Positions 33,806 through 45,110 of a stretch of DNA of 64,000 nt are shown here, one piece after another; position 1 is the stretch's first letter; each line of letters begins with the position of its first letter. Source of the DNA: Porpolomopsis calyptriformis (Eukaryota; Basidiomycota; Agaricomycetes; Agaricales; Hygrophoraceae); contig OX621166.1 of the NCBI GenBank assembly GCA_951640195.1, positions 1,046,501 through 1,110,500 of the forward strand. Direction: 5' to 3'. The notes beneath the pieces are model-generated. The model was not told the origin of the DNA. It saw only the letters and a list, made by a program, of their open reading frames with translations, and ran no database searches. Both the position numbers and the translations under genes were made by a program.

Positions 33806-34902
33806 CTACCAAACAGAGGGGATAGCAAAAGCGTACATCTTGGCTTTGAGCGGATGCACCGTGGGAGGCTTTTCGGTGCGGATCGACAGACCAGGGGAGG
33901 AATAGTAGGAGACGATCTGAGCGGAGAGATCGACGATACCGACAGGGGTTGTCGGGGAAGCGGTGGACGTGGGAGAGGCTGTGGTGGAGGTGGAAGGGGA
34001 GGGGGTGTCGGGAGTGGTCGGTGGGGTTCCGTAAGGTGCGGGCGCGGAGCCTGGCGGAGGGGGGTGGAGGGGTTTGGGAGGAGAAGGGTGTCTTTGGCCA
34101 AAAGAAGGGATCGGACTGGTACTGGTGGTGGGGGACGAGAGGTGAGAGGGGTGGGTGGGAGAGTCAGGGTTGATGTGGGACTTTTTCGAGACGAGTTGGA
34201 GGGAGTAGGTGGGATAGAGACCGGTGGAAGAGCGGAAATCGCGCTTGATGAGAGTCTCGAAATTGGAGAGGATGGTGTTGTCGACGGTGAGTTCCCAGTC
34301 GAGATAGCTACACATTTCGCGTTCCATTTGGTTTATTTCTCTGAGGGAGAACATGCCCTGGGAGACGATGCTCCAAGACTTGTTGGAGTAGGTATCGTCA
34401 CAGATGACCTTTGAGGCGATCATGAACGCGGATATAAATAAACGATGACCCGAAGAGCCTCTGGCGGTCGGGAAGCGAGCCTTGAGCCTCTGGAGGAGGA
34501 CAAGGGCAGCGAAAGTGACGGAAGGATGGAGCTTGGTGCGATGGAGGGCGTATGCGATATAATAGGGCAATTTAACCTGGGAATGGGTAGCGGAAGGGGG
34601 GAACTCTGGACAGGTGAACAAGTGGGTGATGAAACGGGCAGAGAGGCGTGCAATATACTCGTGACCGTAAAAGGGGTCCTGTTTGGACTGGCCGTGGACC
34701 TGCTGTGAAGGGGGGGGAGGGGGATGAAGTGGCTGAAAATAGGGTATGTTAGAGATGGGGGGTATCGAAGAGAACAGGGACGTACGGGGGGCTGAAATGC
34801 TAGGCGAGGTCTAACGATACTGTGAAGGGGGGGATTGAGGTTGGATGCCTTGCGAAAAGGGGAGGGATGGGAAGGTACTGAAGGGCCATGAACTGCAGCC
34901 AT
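33806..34902 (-). CDS. Pho85-type cyclin (PCL-like)
   Basis: Two exons, split by an intron opening GTACGT and closing TTTTCAG. Exon 1 begins MAAVHGPSVPSHPSPFRKAS. Exon 2 carries the PCL1/2-type cyclin box: FYGHEYIARLSARFITHLF, VKLPYYIAYALHRTKLHPSV, LLQRLKARFP, HRLFISAFMIASKVICDDT, YSNKSWSIVSQGMFSLREI and MEREMCSYLDWELTV. The C-terminal third is Pro/Ser/Thr-rich and probably disordered, with many SP/TP sites. It would partner a Pho85/CDK5-like kinase in cell-cycle or nutrient control. The reading frame on the opposite strand across the Pro-rich tail is a shadow. Confidence 0.9.
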
Positions 34903-35209
34903 GGGGGGGAGTTGAGGAAGAGAAAGATGAGTGAAAGGGAATTTATTAAATAATTCGGGTTGTAAAAAATGAATAAAAAAAAAAATATTGGCTGTGTTTG
35001 ACTCGGGTAAATGAAAAAATTTATTACACATTTCACACGTGTTTTATACCGGTCCGATGACAAACCAGTTCAATTCGTCAGCTCAGCCGATGAACATGAC
35101 TCAGATTAGATTAGATAACATTTTAAATCACGTGTTGTTTAAGTCGGAGATCTAATTTAATGAGCGCCGCTCTTCAACTTTCGCTTCGCTTTCTCTCATT
35201 TTTATTAAC
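34903..35209. promoter_or_regulatory. bidirectional promoter region, cyclin / Nab2-like gene
   Basis: Divergent ATGs lie 307 bp apart. A/T-rich blocks (a run of 10 A at about 34976-34985) and the palindromic CACGTG-like ATCACGTG (near 35128) are visible. A TATA box was not identified with certainty. Confidence 0.4.
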
Positions 35210-37449
35210 ATGCCTTTCGGACTCACCATTGGCACTGACCGCGCACTCGCTCTTCAGGTATCTCTCCCCCGTCGTATTCAATAAATATACCTAAAATATC
35301 TCTTTAGAACTCAATCCAAGATGAACTCACAGCACGGGGATACAGTCCAGACGCCGGTCAGTACCACCTTTTCTCCAACAATCTCTCTCTCTGAATCCTG
35401 TCCAAGATCCCGTCATGGCAGAGTATATTACCATCATGATCATCAACAACAAAACTCCAGGTCAGCAACCTCCTCTTTTCATTTCGCCTTATTCTCATCC
35501 AATCACACAGCCCAAATCACCGCTGAATTGGAGGACCGTGAGTATCCTCACACACACTCATCCTGAACCCTTTCTAATTCCCGATGAATAGTGATCGGAA
35601 CGGACTATGGTAAGTGGTCGTTCGCCTCTTCCTCAACTCCGTTTCACTCAAGTGGCGCAGACCATACCTTCACCGACTGGCTCTTCCTCGAGGCCGCCAA
35701 GGGTGCCTCCGATTCAGACTCGGCTCCCCTCCTTCAACCATCTTCATCCAATCAACCCCCTGACCACACCCCACCCCTCTCAGACTCCTCCAGACGGCTC
35801 TCCACCGCACCCCGTGGCCCTGCACCCCTCTACCAACAGGCTATTTCCCAGACTTTCCCATCAACCCCCTCATCTTCCCAAAAACGCACATCTTCCGCAC
35901 GTTCCCCTTCCCCAGGCCATTCCAACAAATCACGTCGAATCGATCTCCCCACAGGCCCCCGCGCCATGCTCCGCGAACACAATCCAAACTCCCGAAGTCT
36001 CCTCGAACGCGTAGGTGGCCCGCCCAGGAACACCCATCCCGCAAACCGGTTCCAGCGCGATGATATTCAAGCTCGCATCGACAGCATCACCGGTTCCTCC
36101 CCCGACATCATCCCACCCGGCTTCCCCCAAATGAACGGAATGGACATGAATCAGATCGGAATCGCCAATCCTCTCGTGTTCCAGGAGATGATGATGAACC
36201 AGATGGCATTAATGGCCCAGATGGCTTCCACCATGGGCATGCTTAATAACCCTGCCGCAGCCCAGTTTCCTGGCCCTCCCGGGTTTCCTATCCAAGGCCC
36301 GATGATGCCCGGCGATATGGGTATCTATCCCGCTCCGGGAATGAATGGCTTCGCCCAACCGTCCCAACCTCATATGAGCGGCCCCAACGGGACCGGTCGC
36401 GGCGCTCGCCAAAGTCGGGCAAGAAGTGATCTGCCTCTATCCCATAATATAAATACTACCGAAGAGTCTGTTAATTCCGCCCCAAACCAAACCATCTCCG
36501 CACCAGCACCCGTGCTAGCTTCTTCGTCCACTCTTGTCCCATCCGATACCCCTGTCCCTACTGCCACACCCCAACCCCGATCCGGTCCTGAACGACCACA
36601 ATCCCCGACCCTGTGTAAATTCGGATTCAAGTGCACGAACCCCTATTGTCGGTATTCACATCCATCCCCAGTCGCCACCGCCGAGAGCGGGGTCGTGCTC
36701 AGTAACGAAGCATGTGAGAACGGGAAAGCTTGCAAAGACAAGGACTGCATCAAGGCACATGTCAGCCCAGCCAGCCTCACTGCGCCAGGTCAGCTTCTTT
36801 TCTCAAGGCCAATATGTATATATCTGTACTGATCACCACTCTCACAGCCGCTTCTGAGCCGCCCACGACCATTACAACCGCGTTTGTGCCTCCAGCCGCT
36901 CCAACCCACAGTCCTGTCGTGTGCCGGTTTGGATCGGCATGTACACGGCCGAACTGCGCGTTTTTGCATCCCACCCCACGGCTGTTTGACCACCACCACC
37001 ACCCCCACCACCCCCACCCTCATCTCCATCATCACAAAAATGAGCAGCACTTTGCGCAGCAGTGTCGATTTGGTGCGGCTTGCACGCGTGCGACGTGTCC
37101 CTTCCAGCACCCCGAAGGGCGTGTCCTGCCTTCGACATTCCACCGAGGGCTGTCGGCTACCGCTCCGTTGGTGAGCGTGCCAACGCCCGAGACGGGCTCG
37201 ATGGGCAGTGGCAGTGGCAGCGGTGGTAGTGGGCCGAGTCCGCACAAGAGCGTGACGTTTAACAACGCCCACGCCGAGGGTGGCGCCGGTGCGGCGAAAC
37301 GCGTGGGAGAGGGCGTCAAGGCACAGCTGGAGCGTCAGATGAAGGAGATTGAGGAGAAGAAGAGCGAGGCTGAGCAAGCGGTGAAGGAGGCCGAGGAGGC
37401 TGTGGCGGGCAAGAAGCAAGAATCGACGGCGGTGGCTATCGCTGCTTGA
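35210..37449 (+). CDS. Nab2/ZC3H14-like poly(A)-binding CCCH zinc-finger protein
   Basis: About seven exons. Small 5' exons spell MPFGLTIGTDRALALQ, NSIQDELTARGYSPDA, PVMAEYITIMIINNKTP and AQITAELEDLIGTDY, then FTDWLFLEA: the helical PWI-like N-terminal domain of Nab2, which contacts nuclear pore proteins. A long disordered exon with Met/Gln/Pro-rich segments follows. The C-terminal part has four C-x5-C-x4-C-x3-H fingers (CKFGFKCTNPYCRYSH, CENGKACKDKDCIKAH, CRFGSACTRPNCAFLH, CRFGAACTRATCPFQH), the Nab2 spacing, and a final charged coiled coil (RQMKEIEEKKSEAEQAVKEA). The role is binding poly(A) tails and quality control of mRNA export. An unusual His-rich linker separates fingers 3 and 4. Confidence 0.92.
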
Positions 37450-37839
37450 AATAACGCGCCTACACCTTACCCCCGACTCCGTTCCCCCCACCACCACCCA
37501 CCCCCACCATTACCATTTCGTTGCCGGGTGTGAAACCGTTTTTTTTTGTCGTTGTGCTTACCGCGAGATCATCACTAATTCACAAAAAGCAATCGCAAAA
37601 CCCAAATTGTCCATTTGCATTGTAGTGTTATTCATCTCTTTCTTTCTTTCTTTTATCCCTTCATTCCATCTTTTCACTGTCTAGATACGTAAAAACTCAT
37701 TAGTTGACCGAGCGGTAGAATATCAAAACTCAGACTGCATTCGCTCGAGTCGAGCCGCGTTTTTTTCTTTCTCTCTTCTCATTCCCTTGGTGTGATACCT
37801 AAGTGCCACCACCGACAATATTGAGCCGCATACCCATCG
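37450..37839. other. 3' flank of the Nab2-like gene
   Basis: About 390 bp of mixed sequence with C-rich, T-rich and (TTTC)n-like tracts (near 37640-37653). It leads directly into the repeat array. No gene is seen. Confidence 0.4.
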
Positions 37840-38700
37840 GATGTTGATGTCATATTGGAGCCCCCCCTCCCGCGAGCTCCTCTTGGATGATCGATGAACC
37901 ACTCCCCCCCAATTGCGGTCGATATGTATGGAGCGTGAGTGTACGTCGACGTCATATTGGAGCCCCTGTGGGGAGATACTTCTGAGCTAGCCCATCGATC
38001 CTTTCCAAGTTTCGTATTCCCCCCCAATTGCAGATAAGTATGGAGCTCTGATGTCATATTGGAGCCCTCCGAAAGGATGATCCTGGTTAGCTCGTTGACG
38101 ATGGGTGGACTCTTTGAAGGTTCGTATAACCCCCTCGAAATTGCGGATGGTATGGAACATATCGTACGGGGGATACTCCTAGCTAGCCCGTCGATGATCG
38201 GTGGACCTTTTTGAAGGTTCGTGGGTGTCCCCCCGCCCCTCCAAAAAAATGGCGGATGGTGAGCGTTATGAAGCCGTATTGGTGTCCTCTGAGGGAATGC
38301 TCCCGGCTAGCTCTTCTTTGATGATCGGTGGGCCTTCCTCTCAAATATGACATCAACGCGGTCAAGCTCTATACTCTGCGATCGGGGTATACGAAACTTC
38401 AATGCTCCCGGCCAGCTCCTCTTTGAGGATCGGCAGACCCGGTTTCGCATAACCCCCCCCCCAATCGCAGATGTATAGAGCCATATTGGAGTCCTCTGAA
38501 GGGATGTTTTTAGCCGGCTCCGTTTGATGATCGGTGGACCTTTAGAGGTTTCGTGTTACCCGCCCCCCCAATCGCAGATGGGATAGAGCCTGAGCGTATT
38601 GATGTCATATTGGAGCCCTCGGAGGGGATGATTCTGGTCAGCTCCGCTTGATGATCGGGGACTTTTTTTTTGGCTTTTTTTTTTTTTTTTCAAGTTTCGT
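37840..38700. repeat. degenerate tandem repeat array, ~102-bp unit
   Basis: The block CATATTGGAG or a close variant occurs at 37851, 37953, 38055, 38158 (degenerate), 38275 (degenerate), 38482 and 38605, giving spacings of 102, 102, 103, 117, 207 (two units) and 123. Each unit carries the same parts in order: CATATTGGAGCCCT, a GGGATG..TCCTGGCTAGCTC segment, TTGATGATCGGTGGACC, a GGTTTCGTAT segment, a poly-C run and AATTGCGGATG. About eight copies are present, strongly diverged. No open frame runs through them, so this is an old minisatellite-like array. Confidence 0.8.
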
Positions 38701-38879
38701 ATACATCCGTGTGGAGCTTGAATGGCGCAACTTGCCCATTCAAATTATTCATCCTGTGACTGGTTCGTGGGAGGATGTGTGAAGAAAACCAACGAAAAAA
38801 GGGAAAAAAAAAAAGGCCAGGGGAGGCCTGGGTGTCACGGTGGTGATGTGAGGATAAATGGCTTGAAAAGAAAAAAATT

Positions 38880-40140
38880 TACAACCTACCACGATTCTAA
38901 CATGAGAGTCGGCGGAGAGGTGGCGTTCATCACTGTTAACCACAACGGATAAATCAAGGGGGGATCGAGGGTCTTGTAGTCGTCCTTGAGTCCAAAAGTA
39001 TAGCACTGTGGGAGGGAGAGGCGGCGGCGGAGGGAGGTGGTGTTCATCACTGTTACTATAACGGCAACGAATAAATCAAGGGGGAAGAAAAGATCAGGGG
39101 TCTGGTAGTTGCGCGCCTTTGGTCCGAAAAATAAAGTGCTGTAAATGATGGATGGTGGACGATGCCCACAGGTTTCAAGAAGTGAGATCGAGGGAGGACG
39201 AATTTGATTCGCAATACAAGAGTGAATTGCTTGAAAAAAACATCACGAATCTGACGCGAGAGGGAGAGGGGGAAGGCTGTGTTCATCAACGGAAACGAAC
39301 GAGTCAAAAAGAGGTGAAGGATCGAGGGACTGATAGTTGCTTGCCTTCGAGGTAGGTCGGATCCGAAAACACAGTACAGTAAATGATGCCAGATGATGGA
39401 TGGTGGACGGTATCTACAGGGTTAAAGACGCGAGACCGACCAACGAGAAGTAGGGTAAGTTTTCGTTAATTTGATTCGCGATACGAGAATGAATTGCTTG
39501 AAAGAAAACATCACAACCCATCATGATTCTGGCATGAGAGGAAGAGAGGGGGGAGGGCTGTGTGTATCACTGTCAACGGTAACGAATGAATGAAAAGGAT
39601 CGAGGGTCTGATAATTGCTTGCCTTTGCGGTGGGCGGGAACGTGTGGCTGGAGATACAGTGGATGATACTATATTGTGGACGAGATCTCCAAGTGAGATC
39701 GATGTGATCGGACGACATCAAGTAAGACGCTTTTCGTCATCTCGATTCACGTCCGTGTTCCTGGCAGCAAGGCGGTGAGGATTCGTGCGCTGAATGACCT
39801 TCATGAACATACGAGTTAGGAGAAAAGGGTGCTTTACATATGTGACTACTCGAAAGGCGTCCATCTTGTCATCTTGCGTACGATAAGCACCATCACCAGT
39901 GAGTGAGAGAGGGATGTGTTAATTACTGTCGACGGCAATAAATGAATCAAAGGGGAGTAATGATCGAGGGTCTGATAACTACTTGCCTTAGAGGGGGGCG
40001 GGGGGCGGAGAGCATTTCCGAAGATACAGCACTGTACATGATACTGGATTGTGGATTTGGTGGGCAAAGTCGAGGGAATGGCCAAGTGAGATCGAACAAC
40101 ATCAACTTTTTTGGTAGTTTGATTTGAGCACGGGTTCCTG
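38880..40140. repeat. second family of interspersed degenerate repeats
   Basis: A different unit recurs about five times with irregular spacing. Shared blocks in order are TTGATTCGCGATACGAGAAT, AATTGCTTGAAAGAAAACAT, CATGATTCTGGCATGAGAG, a G-rich tract, TCACTGTTAACGGTAACGAA, GATCGAGGGTCTGATAGTTG, CTTGCCTT and ACAGTACAGTAAATGATG. Copies of the GGTCTGATAGTTG block start near 38969, 39097, 39327, 39603 and 39968. Units vary by internal deletion. No terminal repeats, tRNA-like head or protein were recognised, so assignment to a transposon class is not possible. Confidence 0.7.
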
Positions 40141-41960
40141 GATTTAGCAAGGGAAAAAGAGGAATTAAATGGTGAGAATTCACAACCGCAATGCTCTCAC
40201 CTACCAACGTACAGTATGATGAGTACCATCACTAGTTGTTCGTTCGAAAACCAACGGCTGTCGCCGGGCAATTCATTTCTCTGCAAGATCCCAGGGCACA
40301 TCCGTTGGAGCCTGAAAAGGACCTAGTTTAGTAAAGCCTCTCGCATTTTCGGGGAGGGAAACCACTCAACAATTAACCCAAAAAAAATAAATCCAACACG
40401 ACTGCCAAATGCTTTGCCCTCCTCCTCCTCGTCCATGTTGACCCAATATAAAGAAATTTGACCGGTGCGGTAATCTAGATCATTCTCACCCATGTAGTCC
40501 CTTCAGGCCTATCGTCACCTCCTTGTTATCTATCCACCATCATGTATAATTCAAGCAGATGGGATAAAATTTCAATGCAACGATGAAACATGCCTAGCTC
40601 CGATTGATGGTGAAACTTCGTAGGTACATGAACTCTGATCTTGATGGAGGTCGTCCGCAAACTCGGATTTCCTTGAGTCACCGACTGGATACTTGTATGG
40701 ACTTGAGATATTTTTTGGGGTCTTCCGTCGCCGTGGGGAGGGAATAGATCTCGCTTTGATCTAACGTTATTTAGACTGCTTCGCGTGGACCCTGTTGAAT
40801 GAATACATGCCAACTGTGGTAATATCATTGCAGAGTGGCCAATTGGACGACTTCCGCATCTTTCCTTACTGGGTTCATTTGATAAAGCTACCGAGAGCTG
40901 AGGCACTAAGATGCAGGAGAGTAAACTGATATTTTTGCACAAAGCAAATAATAGTATGAACGAGGAGTGTACAGAATCAAATATTCGAGGGATAAAGCAT
41001 CTGTTTCGCAATTAAGCAAGAACCAGTGAGTAAAAAATAAAGACGAACGATTCGGACGCTTGCACCAAACGCCCGTGGTGGCAAGTTGGATCGGAATTTA
41101 GACTTGACAACGCCAGAATTCCCGTGAGGACGTGTGACACGACTGTGGAAAGAGTAGTTATTTGAAACCTCATCGACGTAGATGGTTAAGAACAAAGGCT
41201 CACCCCCAGATCACCCGAAGTTTTGAGCCTTGTACCTCTCTTTTCGCCCTGTATACGTAGGCTACTCGCTGAAAGTTCCCAGGTTCATGACAGTGGAACG
41301 ATCAGGGCAGGTTGACACCCACCTTTCCAAGGTAGAACTGAGCGTCTTCCTTTGTCGCTACTCCCTCAATCTGGAGGAGGGAGGTGTTGGGCCTTGTGTT
41401 GCGTTTCGCTCGCTTGTGGCCCAGGACACGGCCTTTTGAATACAATCTAGGGGAAATAGAGGTCAGAAGGGATTTGGACATTCATACCCTGGAAACCCAG
41501 CAGAAGCTGACGCCAGAAGTAGACTCCCAGCATCTTTATGACATCTAATTGAGATTGTCGCATCCAGCCTTTTCCACTTGTCCCAGCCCTCGTTCTGAGC
41601 CACAAGAATGTAGCTATTCATTCGCAAAGAGTGTATCTCACCGTGTTGAGCCCATAATAACCGTCTAGTTGTGTCGAATGTCTCTCGATGCCAGGTGATT
41701 GCGGTGCTTGTGTGATATCACGTGATGAATAGTTTTGGCGTGTCGAACTTTGTGCACGGAGTGAACATGATTAGTAGCAGATGCTCAGTAGTGCCCGTTG
41801 AGAAGTGAAAAACTTTCAGAACATATAAATAGGTCATTCAAATTTACAACAGAGCAATCCTGAGGTATCTATCGTATATATAAAAGAACGGTTGAAGGTC
41901 GCTTATATTCCCAGTATCTTTAGCCGTCATAGCAAACATGAACATGTATCGCCAGGTCGT
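40141..41960. other. 1.8-kb intergenic stretch, no gene supported
   Basis: The right-hand part is the 3' flank of the DUF6533 gene that ends at 41961. A minus-strand open frame of 161 codons (40526-41011) has no recognisable motif, no close splice partners and no promoter signal that I can see. No repeat copies were recognised beyond 40.15 kb. Confidence 0.35.
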
Positions 41961-43907
41961 CTAAACCGGCAAGTGTGAACGCAGAGTCGGGTCGTCGTTT
42001 AATCTGGGCTTTCCCCATGCGTTCCCATACTCATCGGCCGGCACAGGGATAGACTTTGTACCTGGGCCGCCGATCTCGTAAAGGGTGGTGACTTGCGACT
42101 CGTCCTTCCCTGAGACGTAATAGGGCTGTGAGACTTCACCTCCCCGGCGGAATATCAGCGATCGGCCTGTGGTCACCGAGCCAAGCTGGGTGAGTTCAGC
42201 ATTCGCAGCGGCCTGCTTTTTCAAATTCAACGTGATACGACTCATCATGGCCACCTGATAATCAAAGGCAGGTAGGTGAGAATTGCAGCCAACCAAATCA
42301 ACTGGATATATCTTACTGTCAATCTGAGTGAATGAAATGGAAAGTAAGACCAGTGTGAACACGCTGTCTGAGATATTTGAGAGTACTTACAGAAGCTCAA
42401 GCCTACGATCACATTGAGATAAATGGACTTCGAGGAATGAATCGAATAACTCACTGTGCGGTGATATTCTTCAGACCAGGAGGCGCAAAAATGATCATCA
42501 GGGTCAAGACAAGGTTTATGGAGAAGATAACGCTTTGGTGAAGCGGGGCAAAATCAATCAAAAGTCGGAGAAGGATGGGAATCACGTACCTGTAGTACAG
42601 CAAACCATCTTCCAGTAAAACCCTGACGATATGACTCGCAGTTCTGTGTCTGATAGACGGAACTGTTCGTGCCAGTGTGAGCATGACAACGAAGGTGTCA
42701 TATAGTAGAGGAATCCAAGCAGACGACGAGGCTATTTTGCTCCTGCGGATTCATTCAAGACATGAGAATGTAACAAACTGGGAAGGTAACGGAAACCTCA
42801 CAGAGATGGCTCAAAGATCATGGTACAAGCTGTGGATGGAGATGAGCAAGAGCATACATAGAGTGGTAACGAGAATTACAATGCACAAGGCGAGAATGCA
42901 CCACAGCTAGGTAGCATCGAACACGAGAGGCGTCAACAAAAGATCTCAAATCAGCAGATAATAAAGGCTAACCTTGACCATGTGTCATTAGCCATGCGTT
43001 GATACCAGTTTCGACGAGAAGTATGGAGGCGATAAAACCCACGATCCATTTGTGTTGGTTCCACATGGCGTATACACTGCGGTGAGTTAGTGATAAGAAT
43101 CCCCGAATTCAGAGGTTTGAACACACCGGAGAAGCATCATTAACCCAACGACTTCTATGCCAATTATTGTCATGGAGCCTTCGTAACGAATGAAATGTTG
43201 GCATCTGGGTGTAAGAGGAAAGGAATGAACTTTTAGAAGGCTTTTTAGGCAAGTCACTTACTTCTGGATAGAGCAACGTTCAAGATCGTGGAGGGATGAC
43301 ACAGAAACAACAGCAGTGAGATGTATTTCTTACCTCCGGTGTCCACACGGGGGATAGATAGGCTGGGGGGAATTTAATGACAAACAGTGGATGATGTTGA
43401 CAAGCTTACCGAAGAGGTTCACCATAAACCCTAACGGTGTCAAGTAGCGATTCTGTTTTTAAAAAATTAAGATTTTCAACTTTGAAGGGCGGTTGAAACA
43501 TACCAAGAGAAAGAGATACACCACTGATTGCGGTTATAATAATTCGTCAAATGAGCAACAATAAGGTGGGTGAATACTTACAAGGTCCCTTGGTTCCCTT
43601 CCATACGTATTCTACCTGCGATCTTGACATCAACATCATAGTGAATATGGGACTGAAGCTTTGAGACTACACACCTCATCTACGAATGTGTCGATATGAT
43701 CCCATATCAGCACCGTAAAGCTGGCAAAACCGACAAACTGCAAAGAGGGTGAACAAATATAAATCCGGCACTTTAGAGTGACTTACATTGGTTATAAGCC
43801 TGAAAGGATGAGAGGGAGGATAGTTTGTTCAGGTTGAACCAGAGTGAAAAGTCCAATGTCACTCACGATTCGCTAGCATCGCTAATGGGGTCTGGGATGC
43901 CGCTCAT
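41961..43907 (-). CDS. DUF6533-type multi-pass membrane protein (copy 3)
   Basis: At least twelve short exons. They read MSGIPDPISDASES, LITN, FVGFASFTVLIWDHIDTFVD, EVEYVWKGTKGPLVVYLFLL and NRYLTPLGFMVNLF, a full DUF6533 core. Next come YEGSMTIIGIEVVGLMMLLR, VYAMWNQHKWIVGFIASILL with VETGINAWLMTHG, IPLLYDTFVVMLTLARTVP with SHIVRVLLEDGLLYY, SVIFSINLVLTLMIIFAPPG and a hydrophilic tail containing MMSRITLNLKKQAAAN. Seven helices are expected. One exon codes only four residues (LITN). The function is unknown; GPCR-like topology has been suggested for such proteins only by shape. Confidence 0.82.
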
Positions 43908-45110
43908 TGTGAACCTCGCGTAGCCTGTGTAGGCTCTAGAAGAGTTGTATGAGTGATTTCCGCTCGGCGGTGTCCCCTGCAGAGAGCAGATGAATGGGAT
44001 ATAAGAACAGAAGATGAAACGCGTTAGCTTACCGGCACTGCATCTTTAAAGTAGACCGTTGGTATCATAGCATCATCTTGGTTGCTAATGTTTTCCCGGG
44101 GGTTCCGTAACTCTATTCGCTGATGGATCTCATGCAAGTGAGACAACGAGGAACAAATAAGTGGGAACGCATGATTTGACAGGATCTGTGCTTCGTTGAT
44201 AGAATTGGGGCGATGGAGTTACCAACCGATCGGGACGCCACCGCATCGAAGGGTGCACTGAAAGATTGGCTCGATGCTAACCTCCCGCAAGGATTGACGT
44301 TTGAGTTACCACATTTGTGCTCGGACTTATCTGTATACACTGTTAGCCCGCATGGTCATGAGAAAACGTCTCACGCACACCAAACTGGATTCTGTTCCGC
44401 ACTGCCGCACCGCCTCATGTTTAATTTTTGATGACCTAACGTACCCGGAATCGGAGGCTTGAAACACCCGTATAGAATAGGCCCCGCAAAACGTCTGCCA
44501 TCCCCAACAGGATTTTCGAAATGTGCGCGCAAATCTCAGAAAGATCATGAACTGCGCGCAACTTGGATCACTTGGTGATGAGGTGTTCCTGGCCGAGTGT
44601 GTGCGCACCTGGGTGTGGTATCACATGACCAACCTGATCTCAATCGAAGCACCGGAAAGGACAACTAGATCGATCTTGATGGCCATGCAGCGTGAAACAT
44701 GTGCATACGTCATTATACCTCTTTCGGCGGTGCTGAGCCTGGCTGAAGCATTCGATGCGAGCTTTCGATTGATGGAATGCTTGATGATAACAGATAGCCT
44801 GAATTCTACGGATTAGTGAAAGTCGCGATTATTGTATAGATGCCACATCAGTCAGAATATATGGGTGTATCTGAATGCATCACGGACCTGAGCCCTCTTA
44901 CGTTTGATTTAAGAGGATTGGGTCCGGAGAATAAATTGCTTAGGGTTCGAATGTCTCATTGACATAAAGGTGCTTATGCTGAGGCCACAGGCTTACGGTC
45001 CGTTGTCGGGTCACTTGTCACTTGTCACAAACCAGTCATCGTTATAGCTACATCTTGGCTGTGGAATTGGCTGGGCAGCTTGATGCTGATATCACGTGGT
45101 TTTATGCTTT
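43908..45110. other. 1.2-kb intergenic region between divergent genes
   Basis: This holds the promoters of the DUF6533 gene (left) and of the DNA polymerase gene (right). Plus-strand frames at 44213-44431 and 44523-44816 are open for 72 and 97 codons but show no motif. I see no RNA gene. Confidence 0.35.

Noticed and set aside
33686..34414. 242-codon plus-strand frame, Gly/Arg-rich
   Set aside because: It is the complement of the Pro/Ser-rich tail and cyclin box of the minus-strand cyclin; composition is explained by that gene.
36790..37497. 235-codon minus-strand frame
   Set aside because: It lies antisense to the zinc-finger exon of the Nab2-like gene, which has clear motifs.
37840..38700. 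CRISPR-like regular repeats
   Set aside because: The units are diverged, about 102 bp long and eukaryotic; there are no short identical repeats with unique spacers.
40526..41011. 161-codon minus-strand open frame
   Set aside because: No motif, no splice partners, no conserved pattern; likely chance.
44523..44816. 97-codon plus-strand open frame
   Set aside because: No motif and no support on either side; the region is best read as promoter.
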